In this document: positions 34,820 to 46,743 of the stretch, in pieces | How the letters are laid out: each line of letters starts with the position of its first letter | Numbering within the stretch: position 1 is the first letter of the stretch | Source: Agelas oroides | Taxonomy: Eukaryota; Porifera; Demospongiae; Agelasida; Agelasidae | Length of the DNA stretch: 64,000 bases | Direction: 5' to 3' | Assembly (NCBI GenBank): GCA_949130485.1 | Contig: OX422183.1 | Span: forward strand, 2,065,436-2,129,435 | Notes under the pieces: model-generated | What the model saw: the letters and a program-made list of their open reading frames with translations, nothing else | Database searches by the model: none | Told to the model about the DNA's origin: nothing | Translations under genes and position numbers: made by a program

Positions 34820-35063
34820 CTCCTAGTTTCAGGGTTAGGGTTTTTTTGGTTTAGGGCAAGCTTGCTTTGCCTAATTTAAAAAAAAAGGTTTTAGCAGCTC
34901 ATTAATATATTCATGAGCCAAAATTGCCACTCGTTGGACGCATCTGCATGCTCAATGTAGGTAGCGTCCTAACCACCAATGTATCTCAAATCAGTCTGTG
35001 CCAGCTTTTGTTCAGAGCTACTCTCAGTCAGGCTAGACTCATGTTTGTCACTACTCTTGGAAT
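34820..35063 (+). repeat. Dispersed repeat R, left part (MULE-interrupted copy)
   Basis: It matches the reverse complement of 63775-64000, from GGTTTAGGGCAA to CACTACTCTTGGAAT. It is cut here by the MULE and resumes at 39587. Confidence 0.9.
35056..35063 (+). repeat. 8-bp target-site duplication, left
   Basis: CTTGGAAT, repeated at 39587-39594. The unoccupied repeat at 63775-63782 has it once. Confidence 0.9.
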
Positions 35064-35216
35064 GGGCATACCTAATTTCCGGGACGGGACGTGACGGGAC
35101 GGGATGATTCCGGAAAATGCGTGTACCTAATTTCCGGGATGACGGGACGATCACGGAAATTCTAACCTGCCTAATTCCCGGGATCACGTAAATTGTAGAG
35201 TGCCTAATTCCCGGGA
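35064..35216 (+). repeat. MULE terminal inverted repeat, left
   Basis: 153 bp, paired with 39433-39586 in reverse complement. Contains four spaced CCTAATTNCCGGGA motifs and a GACGGGACG-type short repeat. Confidence 0.93.
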
Positions 35217-35463
35217 TGCAACGGTGAACAGCCACTGTCTGCGACTGTGCAAAGGTTAGTTTGTAGCTATGTAATACTAGCAGTACAAGTCAAACTGAGC
35301 CTTCAAGTTTATGGAACTGTTATTGTATTCTGAGTGTGCCTTATTTAGAGTGTAAGTGTAGTAACAGTTGATTATCGTGGTACAATAAAAAACGGTCAGC
35401 AATCTGCATAATTTTAGAGTGTAAGTACAGCAACAGTTAAGTATCATGATACAATCAAAAAAG

Positions 35464-38400
35464 TCAGCAACATGCAGTACAATTCCATTTAAACTTTCTG
35501 TCCTTCATTTGTTTAGGAGTCACTGTGACGCAGGGGCCCACATGAAACCACTCATGGCAGGAGTGGCACTCGATCATTGGGTTCATTGCTGGCATTCGGC
35601 AGCTGCAGTATACTGGTATGTGGACTTGTGATATTATGTTGTTGCCTGTGTGTCTGCGTTCTTTGATGGTTGGGAACATTGTGAAATGTTCGTTCTGTAG
35701 GCATTGCTTCAGATGGCTCCTCATCTGTGCTTGATGAAAGCTATATTTTCCAGGGCTTTCACCCAGGCAAAGTGCTGTGGCGTATGCTATGGCAAAAACT
35801 CCACAGTCAAACCCTCCAGCCTGCTTCACAACGTTTACAAACTTCAATTGAATTGCATGGTCTTGTGTGCATAGGAGTGTTGCGATTTGAGATTTTACAT
35901 TATCTCCAACTGTTGCGTAAAGACTGTCATAGACAAGTACTTCTGGGTGCTTCGTTCCAATTGTTGTAATTACAAGCCAGTGGTCTGATCCATTGTGCAG
36001 AATTTGGATAAATTCCTCTGTTTCGACTATGTAGTTCCCACACAAACCATTTGCAGTTGTCTGGAAACCTGCCCCACCAAATTTGTGCTCAAATTGTTTG
36101 GCCAGAATTTTCTGGCTTGCATTGATCAAGTCGTCATCGAGCCACTTGGTGCTACTGTCTAGAATCTTCTTGTGGCGCCATGTGAGTCCGTAGTTTTTGA
36201 TCCACTTTTTGGTTGTGGGATAGTCCTGTTTGGCACAGTGTTTGTCAGCCACGATGATTTCAGGTGTTTCTCCTTTTTTTGTTTTCATTTGCCTGTGATG
36301 GAACAGGAGCTTTTTGGCTGCATGATTTGTCTGGCGATTACTGGAGGTTGAAGGTTGTGACTTTGGCACTGTTGCTGGTGATTGGGGGAAGGGTCGAGGT
36401 TGGGGTGTGACAAGAGACTTTAGGGGGTGGCTTGAGACTGGATTTGTGAGGTATGCCTGGTTTGTGCAAGATTGGGGAAACATGGAGTGCTGAAGTAGAT
36501 ACCACTGCTTTGGATGGTGTTGAGCATCGTGGACCAAATAGCTGATCTGAACAACCATTTGAGTCATCTGAGAAAGTGTAGGGAACCAAAGGGCCTGGTG
36601 AGGGAGGCTGCTGATCTGGTGAGGGAGGCTGCGAACCTGGTGAGGGGATATCAGCTTGTGCATTCTGGCCTTTTAGAATTTTCTTTGACTTTTTGACCGC
36701 ATTCACTGAAGATGTGTCTGAGGTTGGACCATTACTCTGATGCTGCTTTTGGGCAGTGGTCTCTTTCTTCCTTTTGGACATTTTGTTCTTGCCACTTTGG
36801 GTCTGCTTTTGGTCAAAAGGAATGTCAGACTTGGGACTGCTCTTCTTACGCCGCTTTGCTGGATTTTCATCAGTGTCCATTTTGCGTGGTCTCTTTCTGC
36901 CTGAAGTTTTGTCTTTTCGAGTTCGGGTCCTTTTGCAAAGCATAGTCAGATTGACTGTGCGATGCTTCATAAGGTTGGTTTCGGTGCCAATGCTTATTTT
37001 GACAGCAAGGATATGGTAGCATGTCCCACTAGATGGGCAGCTGCACGATTCTCGTGGAAAGAGGCGCACCACATATGGCCGGTCACCAGAACCAAGCACA
37101 TTAAATAGGTGCAGCTTGGGATCAAAAGAAATCTTCCCTGACTGTAGGATTAGTCGAGCTCTTTCTAGCTGGGTGAGCGCTGAAGGAGGCTTTTGGGGTT
37201 GCACTTCCCCTTGTGGCTGTGGTGAATATGACTGTGAAGTCATATCTCCATCCCGGATACGGCTGACGATTTCATCTGGTCGGACACAGATGAAGGCTGG
37301 CTCTGAAACGTCTGCCTCCTCCATTAAGGGAAGAAACTGGTGGTGTAAGTGGTAGTTGCCCTGGCTGGTAAGACCTCGAGTGATTTCATTCATGAAGAAT
37401 GATTGCAGTAGATAGAAAGATAGTACAATGCAATCAACTGGAACCTCTTTCCACTGCTGCAGACTTTTCAAAACCATGTTGAAGCTCTCAGACTGGTTTG
37501 TGACTACCCCACTGAAAGGACTATAGACCCCCTCTTTCTCAAGTACCCATCGGCCTATGGATGTATATACCTCTGGGTGTATATTTTTATTGGAAAACTG
37601 GGTTGCTCCAGCTTGCTGAGAATTGCTGGAGCTCTGTTTCATAACCCTTGCTTGTTGGTTTGTGGAACAGCTCTCTGAGATCAGCGATGAAGCTTTGGGT
37701 TTCTGTTGATTTGACGTTGTGACTGTGGCACCAGTAACGAGCACTTCGAAAGATGTGGTTCCAGCAGCGAAGGCGCGTTGCTTTCGGGAGATGTTTAGTG
37801 ATTGCATTTGCAATTCCCTTTTCTTCATCCGTTACGACTGGAAAGGACTTCCGACTGAGTGCTGAAACTTTGCTCGCTGCAATTTCGAAGAGCTGCTCGT
37901 GGGCTGTCTGGAACTTGCGCTCATGTATGAGGAAGAGAGCTGGAACAACTGGTGACCCTATGAAGAGTGTGTGGCGAAACAGGAGTGGGGAGACATAAAA
38001 ATCTCCAAGCTGGAAGGTTGTGTCGTAGGAGAGCAATTGCGTCAGTGGTGAATTGATGAGTAGCAGGCGGTCGAGTTGGTCGAGAACCTCCTTCATCCCA
38101 CACACGCAAACCAGATCTGGGTAGGTTTGGATCACCCACACAAACTCTGGTAGGTCGTACGCGATTTCGTGCAGCTTGTATAGTGCATCTTGTGAGATCC
38201 GTCTCTGCTCATTCGCAGTGTGCCTTATGTTGCGGACCTGAAGAATAAGATTGGGTATTGGTTATTGACTATTTTGGTTTTACTAAATAATCTTGACAAC
38301 TAATATAACTACCCTTGTTTCCTTTTTTCAGTTTGCGTTCAGTATAACACACTGAACTGAAGAGCAGCACACATTATACTGAACGCAGACCGAAGAGCAA

Positions 38401-39325
38401 GAAATTAAATGGGGGAGGCCTGGGAACGAGGCTAGTAACTAACAGCCATGTTTGTATTGTCATGCTGATATACCTGCTTGATATCTCTTGGTTTGATGAC
38501 CCTGGCAAGTGCTGGATGGCAGTCCATAGCTGCTATCTCTGTCTTGTAGAGTTTGGCTGGATCAGTCGTGGCAACTTGCTCTGTTATTTTCCTCCTCAAA
38601 GAGGGACATTGTTGGCAATAGTTCCGCTCAGGATTTTTCTTCTGGTTGCCATGTGAAAAGTCCTGCGCGGTCTTCTCATCTCCAAGGTAGTGAATCAGTA
38701 CCTGTGAATGTGTTATTAACTTAACATTCTGAAGTAGTGCTAACATAAACATCAGAGCATGAAATGCATCATCACACACACACACACACACACATCACAC
38801 ACACACACACACACACACACACATTCACACACACATTCACACATGCACACAGGGTGTACCTTGTCATCTGAGTCTGGGAGCATGTATCCATGTCTCGTGA
38901 AGTCATTTGAGCTTCCTTCTGGTGTGGCGATGGAAAAGTAAAATTTTCGCACCATGGGGTGTTTCCGGGGAAGCCATGTGACTCCGTTGTGCACCCATCT
39001 GTATTGGTCACACCTCCAGTCATCTGCAGCACAAGAAGAGACAAACCTGTGCTATTTGTGTGCAATTTCTTGCTTGACTTGAATTCAGTATAATTATATG
39101 AGTGCACTGGATGATGTAAAACTACAAATAAGCATGATAGTTTCACACTATACCTCTGATAGCAGTGTTTCCATGTGTTGAGTACAGGAAGACATCTCCC
39201 TTTGGCTTCACAGGAGGGACACTGCAAACCCGGGGATCATCCTCTCCTACTGCACTCAGGATGATTGCTGCTTCATCGGGAGTAAATGCTTTGTAGCGCG
39301 TAGAATGCGGAAGAGGTTTCTCCAT
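35464..39325 (-). CDS. MULE transposase with SWIM, Ulp1 protease and PHD domains
   Basis: Exons by splice signals and phase: 39325-39154 (ATG; donor GTATAG), 39023-38860 (GTACAC), 38701-38474 (GTATAT), then 38237 onward. The N-terminus reads FTPDEAAIIL, VPPVKPKGDVFLY, DDWRCDQYRWVHNG and VLIHYLGD, resembling a CG-1-type DNA-binding domain (inference). The last exon carries the MULE core (SYDTTFQLGDFYVSP; VVTDEEKGIANAI; RCWNHI), a SWIM finger (CSCPSSGTCYH, about 37040), a basic linker, a C48/Ulp1 cysteine protease (DHWLVI, VLVYDSLY, GGFDCGVFAIAYA, about 35800-36000) and a terminal PHD finger (YCSCRMPAMNPMIECHSC, then HEWFH). MULE transposases cut and paste the element; Ulp1 domains cleave SUMO-like conjugates. 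The reading frame changes near 37590 and again between 36663 and 36338, by one base in the same sense each time, so either the copy is inactivated or small introns are missed. Confidence 0.88.
38774..38835 (+). repeat. CA microsatellite in MULE intron 2
   Basis: (CA)n with one interruption, just downstream of the exon 2 donor (at 38859) on the gene strand. Confidence 0.9.
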
Positions 39326-39432
39326 TGCACGAAAGCACAACACAACACTTCACTAGCTCCACATTGCACCTAGTTTTTGCACTTGCTTTGCGCTTGCGCA
39401 CTTCCACCGTTTGAAGGCGGGGCTACATCCGG

Positions 39433-39586
39433 TCCCGGGAATTAGGCACTTCTACAATTTACGTGATCCCGGGAATTAGGCAGGTTAGAATTTCCGTGAT
39501 CGTCCCGTCGTCCCGGAAATTAGGTACGCGCATTTTCCGGAATCGTCCCATCCCGTCACGTCCCGTCCCGTAAATTAGGTATGCCC
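39433..39586 (-). repeat. MULE terminal inverted repeat, right
   Basis: Reverse complement of the left arm with a few substitutions and one extra base. Ends GGTATGCCC at 39586. Confidence 0.93.
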
Positions 39587-40270
39587 CTTGGAATGGACAA
39601 CTTTGACTACACCGAAATGAATGCACATTTCAAACAATTCACAGCTTGTCTACGGGAGGGGCTCATTCACGAGTGGAAGCAAGTGTTACTAGCCCCACCT
39701 CTCCCCCTTATGTCGCTAAACAACTCACGGTTCTGTTCCACACACAACTCCTCTGTGGCTTTCTTGTCTACTGCAGCCTAGTACCAATGATATATTGCGC
39801 ATCCTAGTTAAAGCCCAGCCTAGCACTCGAAGCACCTGTCCACGGTCACCTACTAGGCTTGACATACAATCGCAAGACCTGGGCCTACCCAGTGAGTACA
39901 GTCTTGGCCACTGTGGCCTTTCTGCTGCTTCTAGACACAAGCTAGCTTTCACAAGCAGGCATTACACACTACTCACAGCTACTGACACTACTACTAAACT
40001 CCTTCTTGTTTTTTGTTTTTTTTTAAGTCGATCTAAGCTTATGTTCAAAGTTCCGAGTTCCGACCACCACATGAGGGGTTCCGCCAGGCCATATCTTAAC
40101 TAACTTAATTATAAACTGATTATTGGATGTCAGGAAATGGGGAAAATTTTACAGACAGTGAGTGGATGAAGACTCCCAAAACAGACTGTGCGCTAAACGT
40201 TTACAAAGACAAAGAATTCTATCAGCTTGGATTCCAGGTATGTTGACCCTGAAAACACAGGGTTCCCTGC
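39587..40270 (+). repeat. Dispersed repeat R, right part (MULE-interrupted copy)
   Basis: Continues from 35063 once the MULE and one target duplication are removed. It matches 63080-63782 (reverse complement) and, from about 39710, 27290-27830. Confidence 0.9.
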
Positions 40271-43270
40271 CACCTTAAATATAGCATTTTGGACATATGT
40301 TTTGATGTATCATAAGAGGACAATTCTAAATACACTAGTATTTAGATATCACATGTTGTTATATATTGGCATCAAAACACTATTGGAAAGACACAAGTCG
40401 TCAATCCTTTCCCACAGGAAATCCTTGGTCTACCTATGTGCCACTTGTCGTATAATGTTTACCCATTCCTTCCCAGTGCATGAGCCTACACAGTAAATGC
40501 AAGTATTCAAAATTATTATTAAAAACTACTAGTCACATTATTAAAAACTACTAGTCACATTGGGGGGCCTATGTACAGTCATCTGGCGGCCTGTAATGAC
40601 CATGAGCCTACAATATAAATGGGGGAGGGGAAGGTGGCCACCAAGCATTTGAATAATTGACAGAACAGTCACATATTTGCAAGCCTGAAAATTTCACCGT
40701 CATCTTACAAATGCTTATGTATTGTTCTAAATTGTACACATACGAGCTCTATTTCCTGTTCACTAGCAGCCAATATTCTTCTATCCAACAGACAAGGTCA
40801 GTTACCTAGCTGCCACAGGACCAATTACATCAACAAGTGGAGAAAATGACCATTAAATGAATAGCAAACAATTGCCATGGCCGCGGAGCATATTATATGA
40901 ATAGGAGAGGGAAGGTGGCCTCAAAGCACATTGACAACAGACAGCACAATCACTTTCCAGCACATGCAAGCACGCAACCTGCAACACCACCTGAAAAATG
41001 CTCATGGTAAGAGTGACTGCATGAGTATCCAGCATATAATAGTTGCATCCCCCAGACCGAGCAGCATGAGCCAGAAGGGCAGATGCTGTTTTGTTTGCGA
41101 AATGTAACTTATTTGTTGGATATTACCCCTAGTATCTCACTGTGAGATTTGGTTGCTAAGCAACATCCAACAAACAACAGTACAAGACTCACCTTACTTC
41201 TCTTTGTCAAGCAGTACCGCAATGAGACTAGACGTCTTGTCTGTGTATGATGTTCTGGTCATGGAGCATATCTCCACCAGGCTGGTAGGGGATCTACCCT
41301 CACTGATGTGGAGGTAACGCTAAGCTGATTATGTGGAGGTAAGTGATGTGGTGATTGTGGATACTCTCCTCAATGTTTTTACATGAACACAAGTGCAAAG
41401 TTTGATGATGACAGAAGGCCCGAGGGCTAACATTAACCCAACAAAAATGTTATTGTACTTCCACTGATGTATATAGTAAAGCGTGCATCTAGCTGAGCTT
41501 GTTGGAGATATACCACCCAATGTCTCCAATGTTGGGTTCAATGCGTACCCACCTTTCTGTATTCATTAATTGCTAAATTTGTATGCGAAAGTGCCATACA
41601 CCAAAAGTTTCACAAGTGTAATACCTCTTTGTAACTACAAATGTTCACTGCTCTCCACAGATCTGACATTCACTGCTCAGTATTGTACTGTTAGATGTTC
41701 TCACAGCATCTACACTTTGTTATTGTAAAAATTCACTGCTCCCTACAGCTCTAACTCTTTGTAATGTTTGATGCCCTTCACAAAGAGGTGGAGGTGAAGG
41801 TCTAGATGGAGATGGTGGACAATAATTATTAATGACTAATGAACAACTGTTGATGTTTCCATTTTCAATTTGTGGCTACGTGTATTTCAGCTTTACATGT
41901 GATTTTCAATGTATTAAACTCTGATGTTAAGAGTGATCTTAAGATTTTTTACAATTATGACTGTATGAACAATTGATCATTGGACCACATCTTCTTGAGC
42001 AATAGCCCTAGATGATATGCAAAGTCAATCACTCCACAGGGTCATATTGGCTACTACATACCAGATCTTATCAGCTAGAGAATGCTTAGATGGGGACTGA
42101 TGTAGTGTTGTTTTAGTTAACCAAAACTAAAACTTAAACCCCTTTTACTAAGGGCATAAATGTTTTAGTACTAAAACTAAACTAAATTTGTAAAAAAAAA
42201 AAACTTTATGAACTATTTACTAACCATAATGATCTGAAACTTCTTATAACTAACTAAAAACTAGGATGATATACTACGTACGTAATAGTATTATCATGCT
42301 AGCATCTGGCTCGAGTGGACTGGGAACAGGAAGGCTTCACAGAAGACTCTATATAACCTAGTGTGTATGACCATGGATTGCTTGCTGTACCAGTGTTACA
42401 CAAGTTGTAATTTCCTGAAGGAAGTGTTACTACAATTATAGTGTGCAAACTATGGTGTTTATCACTTTGAGAGTTGTATTTCCTGAATTACCTTGCCTAG
42501 CTGTACTATAACTAAACTAATGTTGAACTTGATGCGACTGAATTGATGAGCAGCAACACAAAACTAAACTGCACAACGCATACAAATAATGGGGTAGCAG
42601 GTGGGTGTGGCAGAAGAATGTAGGCGGGGACCAGGTGGGTGTGGCAAAAGCATGTGGGGAGCAACCAGAAACTAATAAACTAGCTTGCCTGGCCTTAAGT
42701 GCTCACACTTGGTAACTTCTGGGACCAAATTGAAACTACATGATGCATTGTCCCTCCCCTCCTCAAGACTGACGTACAACAAAGCAGAACAAGAATTATG
42801 TCAACACAAGCGTTTGCTAACTGAAGAAGTAGCTATCTGCCAACTGTGAGTGCACAAAAGAGTACAATACCAGCTATTGGCTCATGACAGCACAGCAAAT
42901 TAGCCTCTTTCCCAAACATTTAATCTGTACTGCTTCAATTCTTGTAGCATCCAAATACAAAGAGGGATATATACTCAGGAGTTCTTGACCTCAAGGAGAC
43001 TAAGGACAAGAAACAGGGATCTTTAAAATTTTATGCTTACAAGTCCTTTCTGTACTTGGATACTGTAAGGGAAATGAGCCTATAGCAGATAGCTACATTG
43101 CAACTAAGCAACCCTGAGGCAGCATCCACATCTTTGTACACTACAGTCTACAGTTTCACTCCAGTGTGGAAAAAATGCAGGGATGAGGCTTTGTATATAT
43201 ACACTCACTTGATACGTTTTGGCATGGCATCTTTTTACATTTTAGTGTTATTAATTTTCTTCAATTAAAA
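40271..43270. other. Long non-coding stretch
   Basis: Contains a short direct duplication (TTATTAAAAACTACTAGTCA near 40515-40560), a fragment at 41035-41110 related to the 43.3-43.8 kb tandem unit, and A/T-rich spacer. No gene is supported. Confidence 0.45.
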
Positions 43271-43279
43271 ATTAAAATT

Positions 43280-43840
43280 TTGAACTGTATTCTCCAGACA
43301 GAGCAGCATGAGTCCGAAAGGCAAATGCTTTTCCGTCTGGGAAATGCAGCTGTATCAAAAAATTACATAATTATACAGATACAGAGTGCACACTACAAAA
43401 AGTATGATAGTTTGTTCTTCCTCCGCAGTACCAGAAACACAACCCCCACTACACACCCCCAGCAATCAGGAGCAACCCCAGTAGGACACCAATCACAGTA
43501 CCAGTACCAGCTGTAGCACCCCCATTGCCTGCAGGAGGTGAGGATGTTGCTTAGTGACTAAATTTTGAACTTAAACAAGCTGTATTCTCCAGACAGAGCA
43601 GCATGAGCCCAAAGAGCAAATGCTGTTCCGTCTGGAGAATGCAGCTGTATAAGAAAAAAAAATTACATATAGCTACAGATACAGAGAGAGTGTACTACAA
43701 AAACTTTGTTCTTTCTCTGCAGTACCAGAAATACCACTCCCACTACACACCCCCAGCAATCAGGAGCAACCCCAGTAGGACACCAATATCACAGTACCAG
43801 CACCAGCTGTAGCACCCCCATTGCCTGCAGGAGGTGAGGT
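43280..43840 (-). repeat. Tandem duplication (about 290 bp) of the ADAM transmembrane exon
   Basis: Two units (about 43280-43541 and 43580-43840) share CCAGACAGAGCAGCATGAG, GTACCAGAAA, CCCCCAGCAATCAGGAGCAA and the GCAATGGGGG start of the exon. The proximal copy (43824 on) has two extra bases (GTGATATTGGTG against GTGATTGGTG), which break its frame. The distal copy (43528-43452) stays open and encodes the membrane segment. Confidence 0.85.
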
Positions 43841-46704
43841 GGTCTGGATCTTTATGCTAATCCCCATTATACACTGAGTGTCATTTTCTAGAAGTCTTTC
43901 TGACGCTATAGAAGCTTGAGATTTTATCCATAACGTGTGAAACACTAGTTTTTAGTGTGAGGGGATGTTCAGATATCTGCACCACTTCCCCACCAATTAG
44001 AGAGCAATATTCCGTTAAAAAGGAGAGAAATGGCTGAGCCAGTGCTAACCAAGGCCTTTCCACAGCCAGCCATGACAGCTGCCATGTGCACGGCATGTCA
44101 TGAATATACCCACCCACCTCCCCCTATCTTGCTAGCGCAAAACCTATCTTCAACACGGATTGCGCCAACTGCTAACATGCAACCAAAGTTGCATACGAGT
44201 ACGCTCGTCATCAGTTGTTAAAGGGTTAAGAACGCAACGGATTTCAGTCAATCCAATGTAAAGGGGGAGTATTGTTAACCCACTTGTTTCTTGTACTGTC
44301 TGGCAGGCATCACCAACAAAACCCACATTGCACGAGCACTGGTTCCTGTTGTTACATTGCTAGCAGGAAAGAGAGAAAGGCTGCAGTCATGTCCGCAAAC
44401 TCTGTTATACCATTATTCTACATTCAGTGGCACCCAGCTTAGACCCTATCACGTAAAGGCCCAAGAAAGTTGACTTGGTTCACCAGACCATTATTGCTGG
44501 GCATTGGCTGGGCATGGGCTATGATGTAGCCTCATTCCCAGGTTCTCCCTCACATAATCACAGTCCAAGCAATGAAACTTAAAGCTGGGTGGGGCCTGGA
44601 AATGATTGAGGCTAGTGTTGACAAATGAAAGTGCACAGCTGGTATCCCGAGTTGAGCAGCTGCAGATATGTCAGACTCACTCCATTCCCAGAGCACGTCT
44701 GTCCATTGTTGCTACGGCAGGCTTGAAGGTAGCTGAGTTGGTTGACCCGAGTGCAATTTCGCAGGTAACACAGCTACATGAAGAAAAATTAGTAAACCAT
44801 GTCATAATACTGGGGTTCAATGTCCATGGTAACGAACAGAGATGACATATCTTACCATTCCGTCTCCACATTGAGTGCCATCCTGTACAAGGCCAGGGCT
44901 CATGATGTCTGCACCAGGGCGGGTGGTGAAGGACCTGGAAATAAGGGTGCCAGGATTCTTGATCCAAATGTACATACTACAATTCATTCTCCCCCTACAC
45001 AGACACACACACACATTCTCCCTCACCCTCCATCCCTCTAATAAACTCACCGGCACGGCTCACCAGAACGTGTGGTGGCTGTAATCACCGTGATTGTAGA
45101 TCTCACTCCCACATTGTTCATGAAGTTCCCTCCAGCACAATGCAGCTGGCCACAGAGAACATTCCTGGAATCACACAGACATATAGCACTATGTCAGTGT
45201 CCCACTCAATACATGGCACATACTGCCACTATCTGGAAAGGGACGTACAATTCTTCAAGTGGATTCATATGGCTTCCTTGTTTGGAAACAACGGTATAAG
45301 GGTCAGACAGGGAATGTGCCTGGGGTACACTACCTAGAACAAGGCTCTACCATAAACAATTAGAGCTACCGTATAGCTAGAAATTTTCAAGGATTAAAAT
45401 TTTCGCGGATAGCCCTTCCACAAACTTTTACCGACTTAATTTTTGAGGATGGCGTACACACGTACAGTTTGCCCCGTCCATTTTAACTTGAATTAATTTA
45501 ACCGCACCTACCGCTAGCAACGTATCAAAAGCTGACTGGAAAGCGGATCTGATGGCAAGCGAGAGCACTACTTACTGTTTCCAAGCGTTGGTGCATGGCT
45601 ACCACGTATATAGAGATATCTGGGTTGCTGCCGTCGGTGAGGAGTTGTCATGCGTTAGGGAAACGGATAACCATCGGCGTGTCAGCTCGAGTAGCTGGTG
45701 TTACAATGCAAAATATTTCGAGGGCCGAGGGTAAAATTTTCGAGGTGTGATGTGAATCCACGAAAACCGCGAAAATTTAGTCCTCGAAAATTTCTAGCTA
45801 TACGGTATATATTGGCTTCGTTCTCAGGCCCTGCCCAGCTTTCCATCACTTCATTTGTGTGTGGGAGAGCCTGAGAATGAAGCTAGCTATATATCATGCC
45901 TGGAAACAGGTAACATACCTAGATATTTAATATTGATGGTGACAGTATGTTATGTTGGCAGTTGCATACATACCTTGAGGCACAGGGTATGAAGCTGGTA
46001 CTGGTATAACCACAGTTACCAAACTGTGTCCCCTGAGTGTTGTAGTCTGAGTAACATTCCTCTACTGCCGAAGCTGGGAGGAGGGAGGGAGGGAGGGAGG
46101 GAGGGAGGGAGGGAGGGAGGGAGGGAGGGAGGGAGGGAGGGAGGGAGGGAGGGAGGGAGGGAGGGAAAGGAGGGAAAGAGGGAGGGAAGAAAGGAAGGGA
46201 GGGAGGGAGAGAGGGAAGCAGGGAGGAAGGGAGGAAGAGAGGGAGGAATCAGCAGCATGTTGACAAATGGCTGTATCTCTATGTAGGGCTCCTTGTATAT
46301 ATCCTCACATGCAATGAAAAGAGATGTTTATGAGGGAGGGAAGGAAGGAAAGAGGGAGGGAGGGAGGTGACAGCAGTTTCCAATGAAACACCATCATGGG
46401 CAGACCTGAGCCAAAGTGAGTCTGACACTGGTCGTCACGGCTCCTGCAGAACCCTGAGAAGCAGAAGGACTGGTTATTGTTGCAGATGCTCCCATCCTGC
46501 TGGTGAACGTCCTCAGGACACTCAGAGGAGTTTCCGGAGCAGTACTCCATGATGTCACACTCACTGGTGGCTTCCCTACACATGGTACCATAGTTGACAA
46601 ACTGGCAGTTGGAGCAGCAGGGGCCAGTGAAACATTGGGCCCCCCTTGTGAGGGTGCAGGTGGTCGCATTGCAGCATGGGTCTTGACACTCCTAAAGAGG
46701 GTGA

Positions 46705-46743
<39 letters not shown>

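Larger units (their letters stand above)
35064..39586 (-). mobile_element. Complete Mutator-like (MULE) DNA transposon
   Basis: A 4523-bp element with terminal inverted repeats of about 153 bp (35064-35216 and 39433-39586), starting GGGCATACCTAATTTCCGGG on the left, with a few mismatches between arms. It is flanked by the 8-bp duplication CTTGGAAT, within the range typical of Mutator-type elements. The arms hold four copies of a [AG]CCTAATT[TC]CCGGGA motif, likely transposase binding sites. The single gene runs leftward and encodes a MULE transposase with additional domains. The near-identical arms and exact duplication suggest a fairly young insertion. Confidence 0.93.

Noticed and set aside
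34832..34850. AGGGTTAGGGTTT as a chromosome end or internal telomere
   Set aside because: Only two units, and inside the dispersed repeat R; the window-end CCCTAAACCAAACCCTAA is the same repeat sequence.
46016..46286. GREGGREG and SLPPSLPP frames
   Set aside because: Translation of the GGGA microsatellite.
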